Assembly (NCBI GenBank): GCA_028820215.1
Contig: JAPPKD010000356.1
Location: forward strand, 1-17,476
DNA length: 17,476 bases
Direction: 5' to 3'
Source: Spirochaetaceae bacterium
GTDB taxonomy: Bacteria; Spirochaetota; Spirochaetia; SZUA-6; Bin103
Below, piece after piece: positions 7,621 to 15,202 of the stretch; positions within the stretch are counted from its first letter, which is position 1, and every line of letters begins with the position of its first letter. The translations under genes were made by a program, and so were the position numbers. The notes beneath the pieces were generated by a model that was given only the letters and a program-made list of their open reading frames with translations, made no database searches and was not told the origin of the DNA.

Positions 7621-8058
7621 TCAGGCCGCCTCGTCGACGGTCACGGTGAGGCGCTTTCCCAGCCGGCGAAGGGCGCGGTCGATCGTGGCCGCCTTGGTGG
7701 CATGGTCGGGATTCAACATCCGCCTGACTTCGCTCTCGGCCACATCAAGGTCGCGGGCCAAGCGGCGTTGTGACATGCCTGTCTCCCGAAACGCTTCGTA
7801 AAGCGCTGCCTTCAGAGCTATGGGTACTGGGGGAACCACCAAGTGCCACTGTTTGCCGACGCGTGATGGCTCGGGCAGCCCATTGCCCTCCCTCATCGTG
7901 GTGGCGATCAGCTCCCGCAGCAGATCCCTGGCTTCTCCCAGCGCCTCCTCCAGCGTGGCGCCATCCGTCGCTCCCCATCCGAAATCCGGGAACGAAACGA
8001 CGTAGCGACCGTCCTCGTCCCTTTCGACTTCGGCGGGAAAGTTGTAGGTGTCAGACAT
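7621..8058 (-). CDS. hicB: HicB-family antitoxin
   Basis: The protein is 145 aa from ATG 8058. The N-terminal domain reads YNFPAEVERDEDGRYVVSFP then GATLEEALGEARDLL, the HicB partial RNase H-like fold. The C-terminal part (SQRRLARDLDVAESEVRRML, about residues 95-115) is a helix-turn-helix that normally binds the operon operator. HicB neutralises the HicA mRNA interferase and represses the operon. The start at 8058 is preferred over 8082 because GGAGGA at 8072-8067 lies 8 nt upstream of it. The gene sits 39 nt downstream of the hicA reading frame, the canonical toxin-first order, and 31 bp upstream of the higA-type gene. Confidence 0.88.
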   Translation of the reverse strand: MSDTYNFPAEVERDEDGRYVVSFPDFGWGATDGATLEEALGEARDLLRELIATTMREGNGLPEPSRVGKQWHLVVPPVPIALKAALYEAFRETGMSQRRLARDLDVAESEVRRMLNPDHATKAATIDRALRRLGKRLTVTVDEAA

Positions 8059-8066
8059 GGGGTCAA

Positions 8067-8072
8067 TCCTCC
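8067..8072 (-). promoter_or_regulatory. Shine-Dalgarno site of hicB
   Basis: GGAGGA on the minus strand, 8 nt from the ATG at 8058. It decides the hicB start against the upstream in-frame ATG at 8082. Confidence 0.75.
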
Positions 8073-8097
8073 AGGCGGGCATCTCGGGTCGCTGCCT

Positions 8098-8310
8098 CTA
8101 GAAGTCGTTTCTGTCGATTCCGAGGTCTGCGAGCATCTTGTTGAGCAGCCCCTTGCCGATCTCCTTCTTCCGGTCCTTCACGGTCGTTCGGCGGTCGCCA
8201 GCGTACAGCGTTCCATGCGAACCGGGCCCTTCGGAAGCGACGAAGCGCACCTCCAGATCCTGTTCCCTCGCCCATGTGCGAACCTTCGCAATGAACTGCC
8301 GCCCGTTGAT
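8098..8310 (-). pseudogene. hicA: HicA-family mRNA interferase toxin without a canonical start codon
   Basis: A 70-codon frame reads NGRQFIAKVRTWAREQ, then GPGSHGTLY (catalytic-type His at codon 32), then TTVKDRKKEIGKGLLNKML and a TAG stop. This covers a whole HicA dsRBD-like toxin, including the G-S-H-G-T motif of the active site. Where HicA proteins normally begin with Met before NGR/NGK, the codon is ATC. Between the upstream in-frame TAA (about 8354) and ATC there is no ATG, GTG or TTG; the first in-frame GTG lies about codon 21 and would remove the first helix. The toxin is therefore probably silenced at translation initiation, or uses a rare AUC start, or the base is a sequence error. 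The body of the gene shows no stop or frameshift, so any loss is recent. hicB follows 39 nt downstream. Confidence 0.8.
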
Positions 8311-8374
8311 GTCGCATCGTACCGCGCCGCTGCGCGTCGAGGATAACCGCGTACATTATTGAGCGCAACGGACG

Positions 8375-8540
8375 AAAGGTCAGCTCGAACAGAAGGTCGT
8401 GCGACGTCTTCCCGTCTACGGCCTTCATCAGTCGGCTCGGCGCCACCCATGGTGGTACGCTCACAAACGGATGTACATGATCCGCCGTTACCGCTCCCCG
8501 CAGTTCCCGAAGGCTTCGCCAAAGCGTGAAGGCTTCCGCC
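8375..8540 (-). mobile_element. remnant of an IS200/IS605-type TnpA (Y1, HUH transposase)
   Basis: In one minus-strand frame the sequence reads LWRSLRELRG, AVTADHVHPFVSVPPWVAPS, RLMKAVDGKTSHDLLFEL. TADHVH with the H-x-H metal ligands, followed by (F/L)VSxPP and then a KGxSS-like segment, is the core of small tyrosine transposases. The N-terminal part and the whole C-terminal region with YWG and the catalytic tyrosine are missing, so it is inactive debris of about 55 codons. It lies between the start-less hicA and the second heparinase gene. No terminal imperfect palindromes were recognised. Confidence 0.65.
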
Positions 8541-8546
8541 CTCCCA

Positions 8547-8553
8547 GAAGGGG
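8547..8553 (+). promoter_or_regulatory. ribosome binding site of the large heparinase-type gene
   Basis: GAAGGGG ends 6 nt before ATG 8560. It favours that start over the GTG at 8557, which would be only 3 nt away. Confidence 0.5.
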
Positions 8554-8559
8554 ACAGTG

Positions 8560-11500
8560 ATGGGAGCGGAACCGCAGTGGCGCGCACCCAGATCGGGCTG
8601 GCAGGGAGGGACCCCGGACCGCGAGACCGGCGCGCTGCGCTGGGACCCCGCGGACGGCGCGCTCTCACTGGCGTTTCCGCAGGCGGACTGGACGGCGTTT
8701 CGGTCGCTGCATCTCGACCTGTCTTCACCCCGCCGGACCGCCGAGCGCATCCTGCTGGAAGTCCTGGACCCCGGCGGGGCCTGTCTGGGGTCGACCACCT
8801 TCTGCGTGGACTGGACGGGCGACAATCCGATGCGGCTGTGGTTGGACAACATGGAGCCGCGCGGTCCGCGCGACCGCTGGGCGGCGGTGGCGGGCATCCG
8901 TCTGTCGCGCCGGAAGGCGGGCATGTGGCCGACGGAGCTCATCACAGGCGCCGTGGCCTGTTCCGCGGACGCGCCCCGGTGGGACGTCAACGAGAGCGAC
9001 ACCGTGATCGAGCTCGGCTGGCACGAACAGGGCGTCCGGCCGTCCGAGTGGCGCGTCGTGCGCGACGCCACCTCGGTGCCGACCGGCACGGTCTTCTACC
9101 GGGCACCGCAGCCGGGCACCGACCACCGGCCCGCCCGCGAGCTCCCGCGGGGACGGCCGGCCGAGCTCGCGAACGGCGGTCCCACGCCGTGGCTGGGCTT
9201 CGGGTTCCTGCAGGCAGACGAGCCCGGCCGCCTGACGCTGGAGCGCCGGTTCGACCTGCCGGTCGGCGAGTACCGGGAGATCATGGCGAAGCTGCTGTGG
9301 GACCGCGACGCGGAGCTCGAAGTCACCGCACTGGTGGATGACGGCCGTCCGGTCACGATCACCGGCGGCGAGCGCGGACGGGAGGGATTCGGCCAGTGGA
9401 TTACCTTCGGCGCCGACCTGGGGGGCGCGCGCATCCTGCGGTCGGTCCGTGTCGCGGTTGCCGAAGGCCCGGACCGGCGCGTCGAGGGGCGCGAGATCGG
9501 CGCGAACCTGTTCTGGATCCTGCTGCGCCGGCCGAGCGCGCTGGACGACATGCCGCTGCGGACGGTGACGGTGCGCCTCCAGCACACCGAAATCTGGCCG
9601 CTCGATCCGAGCGCGACGGCGCGGCGGGAGGTGCCCTCGGTGCCGTTCGCCGAGCCCCCGGACTCCACCACGCCCGTCGGAGACCCGCTGTCCGACGGGA
9701 TGCCCTTCGGCTTCCTCATCCGCCGCGACGAGCTGCCCGCGCTCAGGCAGCGGGCGCTCGGCCCGCAGAGAGCGATCTTCGACCAGATACGGGCCGAGGC
9801 GGACCGCGGCATCGCCACGGAGCTGACCGACCGCAACTACTACGGCACGCTGTTCGGCGGCGGGATCGGCCATCCCAAGGGCCTGCGCGGCGCCGGCATG
9901 CGCGTGTACGCGCCGGTGGTCGCCGCCACCCACCTGATCACCGGCGAGGAGCAGTACGCCGTCGCCGTCCGCCGCTGGATCCTGCGCGCGGCGCACAGCG
10001 ACGACTGGCGCGCCGAGCACGGCGGCTGCCTGGACCGGCCGCAGGCCGGCGAGAGACTGCCCTACTGGGACAGCTTCATCGGCTGGCATCCGCGCGGCTT
10101 CGCGGGCTCGCTGAACCATCCCTTCTGGATCGCGGACGCCGCCCACGGCATCGCCATCGCCTACGACATGCTGTACCACTGCTTCAGCCCGGAGGAGCGG
10201 CGGACGGTCGAGGACTCCTTCGCCCGGCTCGGCATCTACCTGCTGGCCGACAAGCTGCGCGAGCAGCACTCGTTCTACAGCAGGATGAACCAGGGCGTCC
10301 TGTTCGCGCTGCCGCTGCTGATGCAGACCGCCTTCCTGATGCGGCGTGACGACCGCTACGGCGAGCTGTACCGGTTCGCCGTGCAGTTCGTGGAGGAGTT
10401 TGGCCGCACGCCGTGGAACGCCGAGGGCGTCTGCGGCGAGGGGCCCGGGTACGGCGTCGGCACCGTCGGGCTGTACGTCGAGGCCCTGTCGGTCCTGGCC
10501 GCCTGCCGCGGCACCGAGATCGCGGAGGTGATGCCCGAGCCGCTTCCCCGCGTGCTGGAGTACCTCACGCACATGCGCTCCACCTGGGACGTGCCGGGTT
10601 TGGACGGGCGGCCCCACTTCCTGGGGCTCAGCGACGGCAGCGAGGCCGAGTGGATCGGCCCGGACGTGCTGGCCTTCTTCGCCGGCCGGTTGCGCGACCC
10701 GGTGGCGCGCTACTTCTGGGAGGAGCGCTTCGGCGCCGGCACGGCACCCGCCAGCCTGCCGGCGCTGCTGCACCTGGAGGCAGGTCACTCTTCGAGTGGG
10801 GCTCGCTCCGTTCGCCCTGCCGCGCCCGAGCTGCCGCCCGCCGCCGTCTACCGCGATCAGCCGATGGCCTTCCTTCGCACCGGGTGGCGCACCGGCGACA
10901 GCCTGGTCATGCTCAACAACATCCGCGAGATCACCGGGCACGGCCACCGGGACCGGCTCAGCGTGATCTTCGAGTACGGAGGCGAGCAACTCCTCCTGGA
11001 CCCGGGCATGATCGGCTACGCCGACCCCTCGGGCGCCCTCTACAAGGGCAGCGCCTGCCACAACACGATCACCTTCGGCGGCCGCGACCAGCGCGGCGGG
11101 CTGGTCGCCTACGACACCGCCATCACCGACTTCCTGACCACCTCCGGCGACCGCTGTCCGGGAGATCCCGCCGGCATCGACTGGGTCACGGCCGACGCGA
11201 CGGCCGTGTACGAAGGAGCGCGGCGCGTGCGCCGCCACGTCGTGTTCCTCAGACCCTGCGTGGTGCTGCTGCTCGACGACGTGGCGACGGAGCAGCCCGA
11301 GGAGGCGTGGCTGAACTTCACCGTGCTCGGCCCGCTGCGGATGGAGGGGAGCCGGGCGGTGTCCGAGACGGGGCGCAACCGGCTGACCCTCGCCACGGTG
11401 GCGGACCACCCCGTGTCCACCGAGACATCCCTGTGGGGTACCCACTGGTCCACGGTGCCGTCATACCGGATCGGGCGGCGACTGCCCGCGGCCAGGCGCG

Positions 11501-11850
11501 CGGTGCCGTTGACCGTACTCGCGGCAGCGCCGGCGGCGGGGCCGGCGCCTGCCGCGGAGACGGCCGCCGGGCCCGGCTGGATCGGCGCGCGGGTCCGGTG
11601 GATGGATGGCGAGGGCGTGCATCGCGAAGAGTTGTGCTGGCGGCGGACCACCGAAGAGGCCGGCGAGACCGGCGACGGCGCCTTCGGCATCGTCACCGAC
11701 GCGGAGGCCGCGGTCGTCCGAAGGAAGGCGGATCGCGTGCGCGGCGCCATGCTGCTGCGCGGCTCCAGCCTGTCGGTCGGCGGGCGAGCCGTCGCCCTGC
11801 CCTCCGAGCGGCACGACACCGCCCTGCGGGGCGTCACCGGAGTGTCTTGA
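8560..11850 (+). CDS. large heparinase II/III-family protein with N-terminal accessory region
   Basis: The protein is 1096 aa, long for the family. Residues 1 to about 370 are rich in beta-strand-like sequence with many Trp and Asp residues and look like one or two accessory or carbohydrate-binding domains; I cannot name them. A helical toroid follows (from PFGFLIRRDELPALRQR, about 385), including YWDSFIGWHPRGFAGS and FYSRMNQGVLFALPLL. The beta-sandwich holds ITGHGHRDRLSVIFEYGG (about 790-807) and SACHNTITFGGRDQ (about 830-843), the classical HGH-x-D-x-LS and HNT motifs of heparinase II/III lyases. No signal peptide is visible. A linker near 10783-10823 (HSSSGARSVRPAAP) looks inserted. The stop overlaps the start of the aldo/keto reductase by one base, so the two are likely co-translated. 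Family role: lyase on uronate-containing glycans; the substrate is unknown. Confidence 0.83.
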   Translation: MGAEPQWRAPRSGWQGGTPDRETGALRWDPADGALSLAFPQADWTAFRSLHLDLSSPRRTAERILLEVLDPGGACLGSTTFCVDWTGDNPMRLWLDNMEPRGPRDRWAAVAGIRLSRRKAGMWPTELITGAVACSADAPRWDVNESDTVIELGWHEQGVRPSEWRVVRDATSVPTGTVFYRAPQPGTDHRPARELPRGRPAELANGGPTPWLGFGFLQADEPGRLTLERRFDLPVGEYREIMAKLLWDRDAELEVTALVDDGRPVTITGGERGREGFGQWITFGADLGGARILRSVRVAVAEGPDRRVEGREIGANLFWILLRRPSALDDMPLRTVTVRLQHTEIWPLDPSATARREVPSVPFAEPPDSTTPVGDPLSDGMPFGFLIRRDELPALRQRALGPQRAIFDQIRAEADRGIATELTDRNYYGTLFGGGIGHPKGLRGAGMRVYAPVVAATHLITGEEQYAVAVRRWILRAAHSDDWRAEHGGCLDRPQAGERLPYWDSFIGWHPRGFAGSLNHPFWIADAAHGIAIAYDMLYHCFSPEERRTVEDSFARLGIYLLADKLREQHSFYSRMNQGVLFALPLLMQTAFLMRRDDRYGELYRFAVQFVEEFGRTPWNAEGVCGEGPGYGVGTVGLYVEALSVLAACRGTEIAEVMPEPLPRVLEYLTHMRSTWDVPGLDGRPHFLGLSDGSEAEWIGPDVLAFFAGRLRDPVARYFWEERFGAGTAPASLPALLHLEAGHSSSGARSVRPAAPELPPAAVYRDQPMAFLRTGWRTGDSLVMLNNIREITGHGHRDRLSVIFEYGGEQLLLDPGMIGYADPSGALYKGSACHNTITFGGRDQRGGLVAYDTAITDFLTTSGDRCPGDPAGIDWVTADATAVYEGARRVRRHVVFLRPCVVLLLDDVATEQPEEAWLNFTVLGPLRMEGSRAVSETGRNRLTLATVADHPVSTETSLWGTHWSTVPSYRIGRRLPAARRAVPLTVLAAAPAAGPAPAAETAAGPGWIGARVRWMDGEGVHREELCWRRTTEEAGETGDGAFGIVTDAEAAVVRRKADRVRGAMLLRGSSLSVGGRAVALPSERHDTALRGVTGVS

Positions 11851-12737
11851 TGCGCTATCGGAAGCTGGGCAGGACCGGCCTTGAATGCTCGGAGATCGGG
11901 CTCGGAGCCGCGCAGATCGGCATTCGCTCGGTCCCGGCGTCAACCGCCGAGCACGTGCTCCGCACGGCGCTGGAGGTCGGCGTCAACTTCATCGACACCG
12001 CCGCCATGTACGGTGAGAGCGAGACCAGGATCGGCCGCTACCTGCCGCAGGACGCCGACGTGATCATCGCCACCAAGTGCGGCGACTACGAGGTGCTGGA
12101 GGACGGGACGCCGCGGATCGTCGTCGACTACTCGCCGGCATCGATCCTGAGGATCGTCGACGAGAGCCGGCGGCGTCTCGGCCGGGACGTGCTGGACATC
12201 GTGCTGTTCCACGGGCTGCCCCGCGGCGACTACGACGCCGACGCGGCCTTCGACGCGTTGCTGGAGGCGAAGTCTCGCGGCTGGGCGCGCTTCGTCGGAG
12301 TCTCCGGCGACGGTCCCGCCGCCGCCATGGAGGCACGCCGGCGGCCGCTGGATGCGCAGGAGCTCACCTACAACATCCTCTATCAGGAGGCCGACCGGGA
12401 CCTGCTGCCGGCCCTGCGCGAGCGCGGGATGGGGGTGATCGTCAAGCGGCCCATCGCCAACGCCGCCTACCTGAGCGCGGAGCGCCCGGCCGCCGGGTTC
12501 GGCGAAAGCTGGGACCTCGCGCAACGGTTGGGACTACGAGAGCTGGCCGGTGAGATGCCGCTGGTCGAGCTCGCGCTGCGTTTCACCCTGTCGCGGGCCG
12601 ACGTCAGCACCGCCATCGTCGGCACCACCGACCCCCGCCACCTGCGGACCAACGCGTTGATCTCCGACGGCACCCCGCTGCCAGCCGACACGCTGGCCAG
12701 GATCAGGGACGCCTACGACGCTCGGGTTCGGGGTTGA
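11850..12737 (+). CDS. aldo/keto reductase
   Basis: The 295-aa protein begins MRYRKLGRTGLECSEIGLG, the usual opening of the aldo/keto reductase superfamily. The catalytic tetrad is visible: Asp in VNFIDTA (about residue 49), Tyr in MYGESE (about 54), Lys in IATKCG (about 75) and His in VLFHGLP (about 118). SRADVSTAIVGTTDPRHLRTN near the C-terminus is the nucleotide-binding segment. It reduces or oxidises carbonyls of sugars or sugar-derived aldehydes with NAD(P)H. The ATG overlaps the TGA of the lyase gene (TGATG), and GGAG lies 7 nt upstream, so translation is coupled. It probably works on unsaturated or keto sugar products of that lyase (inference). The 3' end overlaps the convergent DUF3276 gene by 35 bp. 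Confidence 0.88.
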   Translation: MRYRKLGRTGLECSEIGLGAAQIGIRSVPASTAEHVLRTALEVGVNFIDTAAMYGESETRIGRYLPQDADVIIATKCGDYEVLEDGTPRIVVDYSPASILRIVDESRRRLGRDVLDIVLFHGLPRGDYDADAAFDALLEAKSRGWARFVGVSGDGPAAAMEARRRPLDAQELTYNILYQEADRDLLPALRERGMGVIVKRPIANAAYLSAERPAAGFGESWDLAQRLGLRELAGEMPLVELALRFTLSRADVSTAIVGTTDPRHLRTNALISDGTPLPADTLARIRDAYDARVRG

Positions 12738-13014
12738 CCTGGTCGGGTGTCCGGGACGTGTCCGGCCAGCCGCGGCGGGTCTGCTCGCGGGCGCGGATGA
12801 AGCGGATCGCCTTGTCGAAGCTGGCCAGGAATCCGCCCATGTCCTCTTCGAAGATCATGATCGAGTGGCGCTCGAAGTTGGCATCGTCCCCGCGCTTCTT
12901 GCTCTCCACCACGTTGAGATAGATATCGCCCGCCCGGTTTTCCTTCACGTTGAAGAAATAGGTGCGATTGCCGACCGTCGTTCGGCTCGAAAAAAGCTCG
13001 CCTCGTTGACCCAC
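12703..13014 (-). CDS. DUF3276 PUR-alpha-like nucleic-acid-binding protein
   Basis: From GTG 13014 the protein is 103 aa. It starts (M)GQRGELFSSRTTVGNRTYFF and continues with NVKENRAGDIYLNVVESKK and HSIMIFEEDMGGFLASFDKA. This is a single PUR repeat of the DUF3276 family, whose Borrelia member BpuR binds RNA and DNA and regulates gene expression. The frame is open upstream to a GTG at 13056, but family members begin at the M-G-x-R-G-E-L motif, so 13014 is chosen. The C-terminal 20 residues are basic and proline-rich and unlike the family core. It is monocistronic and divergent from the tRNA. It is probably a housekeeping regulator, unrelated to the glycan genes, and gives the best lineage hint in the window. 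Confidence 0.85.
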   Translation of the reverse strand: MGQRGELFSSRTTVGNRTYFFNVKENRAGDIYLNVVESKKRGDDANFERHSIMIFEEDMGGFLASFDKAIRFIRAREQTRRGWPDTSRTPDQVNPEPERRRRP

Positions 13015-13043
13015 GGTACAACCGTAGCACGCCGGGCACGATG

Positions 13044-13072
13044 TTGACAGGAGCACGGGGCGGGCCTACCGT
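13044..13072 (+). promoter_or_regulatory. sigma-70-type promoter of the tRNA-Gly gene
   Basis: TTGACA (13044-13049) is a perfect -35 box. With a 17-bp spacer it is followed by TACCGT (13067-13072), which keeps the important T, A and last T of the -10 box. Start of transcription is expected about 13079, just before the tRNA 5' end at 13084. It may also serve the three genes downstream. Confidence 0.55.
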
Positions 13073-13083
13073 GGACGGGCGTC

Positions 13084-13155
13084 GCGCCTGTCGTATAACG
13101 GTCAATACCCAAGCCTTCCAAGCTTGAGATGGCGGTTCGATTCCGCTCGGGCGCT
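13084..13155 (+). tRNA. tRNA-Gly (anticodon UCC)
   Basis: A full cloverleaf can be drawn. The acceptor is GCGCCTG (13084-13090) with CGGGCGC (13148-13154), seven pairs including one U-G. The D stem is GTAT/ATAC. The anticodon stem is CAAGC/GCTTG with loop CTTCCAA, giving anticodon TCC at 13117-13119. The variable loop is 4 nt. The T arm is GGCGG-TTCGATT-CCGCT, and the discriminator is T. CCA is not encoded. The next gene's ATG is only 7 nt after the tRNA 3' end. Confidence 0.93.
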
Positions 13156-13162
13156 TCGGCCG

Positions 13163-13504
13163 ATGAGCCGCAGAACGGAGAACGCTCCCTTCCAATGCCT
13201 GCGCTGCGGCGCCGACGTGCAGCCGTCGACCGACGGCAGCTACCGCAACCACTGCCCGTTCTGCCTGTACTCCCTGCACGTCGACCTGGAGCCCGGTGAC
13301 CGCCGCAGCCGCTGTGGCGGGCTGATGCAGCCGGTCGGACTGCGCCGCAGCGGCCGACGGCCGCAGCTCGTGCACCGCTGCAGCCGTTGCGGCGGGGTCA
13401 GGGTCAACCGCGTGGTCGAGATCGGCCGCCAGCCCGACTCCGTCGACGTGCTTGTCACCCTGCCCCCGGACGACGGTCCGGGCGACGGCCGCGGGCGCCG
13501 CTGA
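13163..13504 (+). CDS. RNHCP domain zinc-ribbon protein
   Basis: The 113-aa protein has FQCLRCGADV (first Cys pair), then YRNHCPFCLYSLHVD, the eponymous RNHCP motif, and later LVHRCSRCGGVRVNR with another CxxC. A zinc-bound small protein is the simplest reading; the family's function is unknown. ATG 13163 is chosen because the upstream in-frame ATG (13124) lies inside the tRNA. There are only 7 nt between the tRNA end and this ATG and no Shine-Dalgarno site, so translation may be leaderless after tRNA processing, or may rely on the unprocessed transcript. The stop is followed after one base by the start of the DUF4038 gene. Confidence 0.82.
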   Translation: MSRRTENAPFQCLRCGADVQPSTDGSYRNHCPFCLYSLHVDLEPGDRRSRCGGLMQPVGLRRSGRRPQLVHRCSRCGGVRVNRVVEIGRQPDSVDVLVTLPPDDGPGDGRGRR

Positions 13505-13505
13505 C

Positions 13506-15202
13506 ATGAACCAGCGTCTCCATGTCACGCAGAACCGGGTGTGCTCCTGGGAGTACGCCTCCGACCATTCAGACGCGGATGCGGCCGATGTCGAGCTGGA
13601 CGTCCTGGTCACCGGTCCCGACGGCCGGGAGCTGACGATACCGGCATTCCAGGCCGGCGCGGGGCGTTGGGGCGTGCGCTATGCCTCGCCGGCGGTGGGC
13701 CGGCACCGGTTCGTCACCCGCTGCTCGGACCCCGGCGACGCGGCGCTGCACGGCCGCACCGGCGTGATCGAGGTCGAGCCGGCTCCCGATGAGGCCAACC
13801 CGCTCTACCGGCACGGGCCGCTGCGGCGCGTGGAGCCCGGTGCCCGCCATCTGCGGCATGCCGACGGGACGCCGTTCCTGTGGCTGGCCGATACCTGGTG
13901 GATGGGGCTGGTGCATCGCCTGCGCTGGCCGGAAGACTTCCAGCGGCTGGCCGCCGATCGCGCCGGCAAGGGCTTCTCCGTCGCGCTGCTGGTCGCCGGC
14001 CTCTACCCGGACATGCCGCCGTTCGACCCGCGTGGCGCCAACGAGGCCGGCTTTCCCTGGAGCCAGGACTTCGCGGCGCTCAATTCCGCCTGGTTCGACG
14101 CCGCCGACCGGCGCATCGAGCACGTGGTCGAGCTGGGCATGGTGCCGGCCATCGTCGGCTCCTGGGGCTACTTCATGCAGTTCGCCGGCGCCGGGGTGCT
14201 GCGCCGGCACTGGCGCAACCTGATCGCCCGCTACGGCGCCTGGCCGGTGGTGTGGTGCATCGCCGGCGAGGCGCTCATGCCCTTCTACGCCTCGGAGCTG
14301 TGGGGCGACCTGCACCGCGCCCGGATGGCCCCCGCCGAACCGCCCTCGAAGCGGCTGCTCGAGCACCAGCGCGCGGCGCGCGCCGAGTGGACGTCCATCA
14401 CTCGTTACGTTCGCTCCGCCGATCCGTACCGCCGCCCCGTCTCCATTCATCCCAGCTCCGGAAGCTGGTCGCTCGACCTGGTGGAGGACGCGTCGCTGCT
14501 CGACCTCGACATGGCGCAGTGCGGCCTGCATGACGTGATCACGGCGGCGCGGGTCATGCAGGAGCTCGATGCCCGCCTGGACGCCTCCCCCCGCCTGCCG
14601 CGGCTGCTCGGCGAAGGCTGCTACGAAGGCGAAGGCGGCTGGAACTGGGAGAACGTGCAGCGCCTGCTGTTCTGGGGATCGATGCTCCGCGGCGCTGCCG
14701 GCCACACCTACGGGGCCAGCGGCATCTGGCAAGTGAACACCCGCGAGGAGCCGTTCGGCCACGACCCGAGGGTGTTCGGCGACGCGTTCGACGACGATCC
14801 GTGGGACGTGGCGATGGGGTTCCCCGGTTCCGCCCAGGTGGGGCTGGGCAAGCGGCTGCTGGAACGCTATCGCTGGTGGCGGTTCGGTCCGCATGCCGAG
14901 TGGATCACGTGGGTGGGCGGGCACTACTACGACCCGCTCGCGGCAACGCTCAAGCCTCTGGCGGCGGGGATCCCGGGCGAGGTGCGCGTGATCTTCGTCC
15001 CCACCCGCTGTATCGTCACGGTCTGCGGGACGAGCCGGGCGCCCGCTACCGGGCGTCGTGGTTCGACCCGCGCCGCGGCAGCGAGCACGATGGCGGGACG
15101 GTCGCGCCGGATGACGAGGGCCGCTGGCAGCCGCCGCGGCCGCCGATCATTCAGGACTGGGTGCTGGTGCTCGAGACGGCGGAGGCGAGGGTGGATCGAT
15201 GA
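13506..15202 (+). CDS. DUF4038-type glycoside hydrolase-like protein, frameshifted near the C-terminus
   Basis: The first about 90 residues look like the beta-sandwich (DUF5060-like) domain found before DUF4038. The barrel begins around LRHADGTPFLWLADTWWMG (about 117-135) and contains VVWCIAGEALMPFY (acid/base-type Glu, about 250), LLGEGCYEGEGGWNWENV (second acidic centre, about 371-388) and GHTYGASGIWQVNT. DUF4038 proteins include GH140-type apiosidases, but the substrate cannot be predicted here. After EVRVIFV (about residue 498) the frame is lost at a run of four C (14999-15002). The -1 frame continues PHPLYRHGLRDEPG, RYRASWFDPRRGSEHDGG and IIQDWVLVLETA to the stop at 15202, which fits the family's C-terminal collagen-binding-like domain. 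One missing C explains it; sequence error and true mutation are both possible. The stop overlaps the next start (ATGA). Confidence 0.8.

Noticed and set aside
8063..8728. A single 221-aa minus-strand protein
   Set aside because: Only the middle part (about 8375-8540) matches a transposase. The rest is shadow of the heparinase start and of hicA in another frame.
10783..10823. Small mobile or REP-like insertion in the large heparinase-type gene
   Set aside because: The segment is in frame and only loosely resembles a stretch at 14398-14422; there are not enough copies or palindromes to call a repeat family.
13124..13162. Earlier start for the RNHCP protein
   Set aside because: This ATG lies inside the tRNA-Gly variable loop; ATG 13163 starts just before the conserved part.
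14990..15010. Programmed -1 ribosomal frameshift in the DUF4038 gene
   Set aside because: There is no clear X-XXY-YYZ slippery heptamer in the right phase and no evident downstream pseudoknot; a lost C in a homopolymer is simpler.
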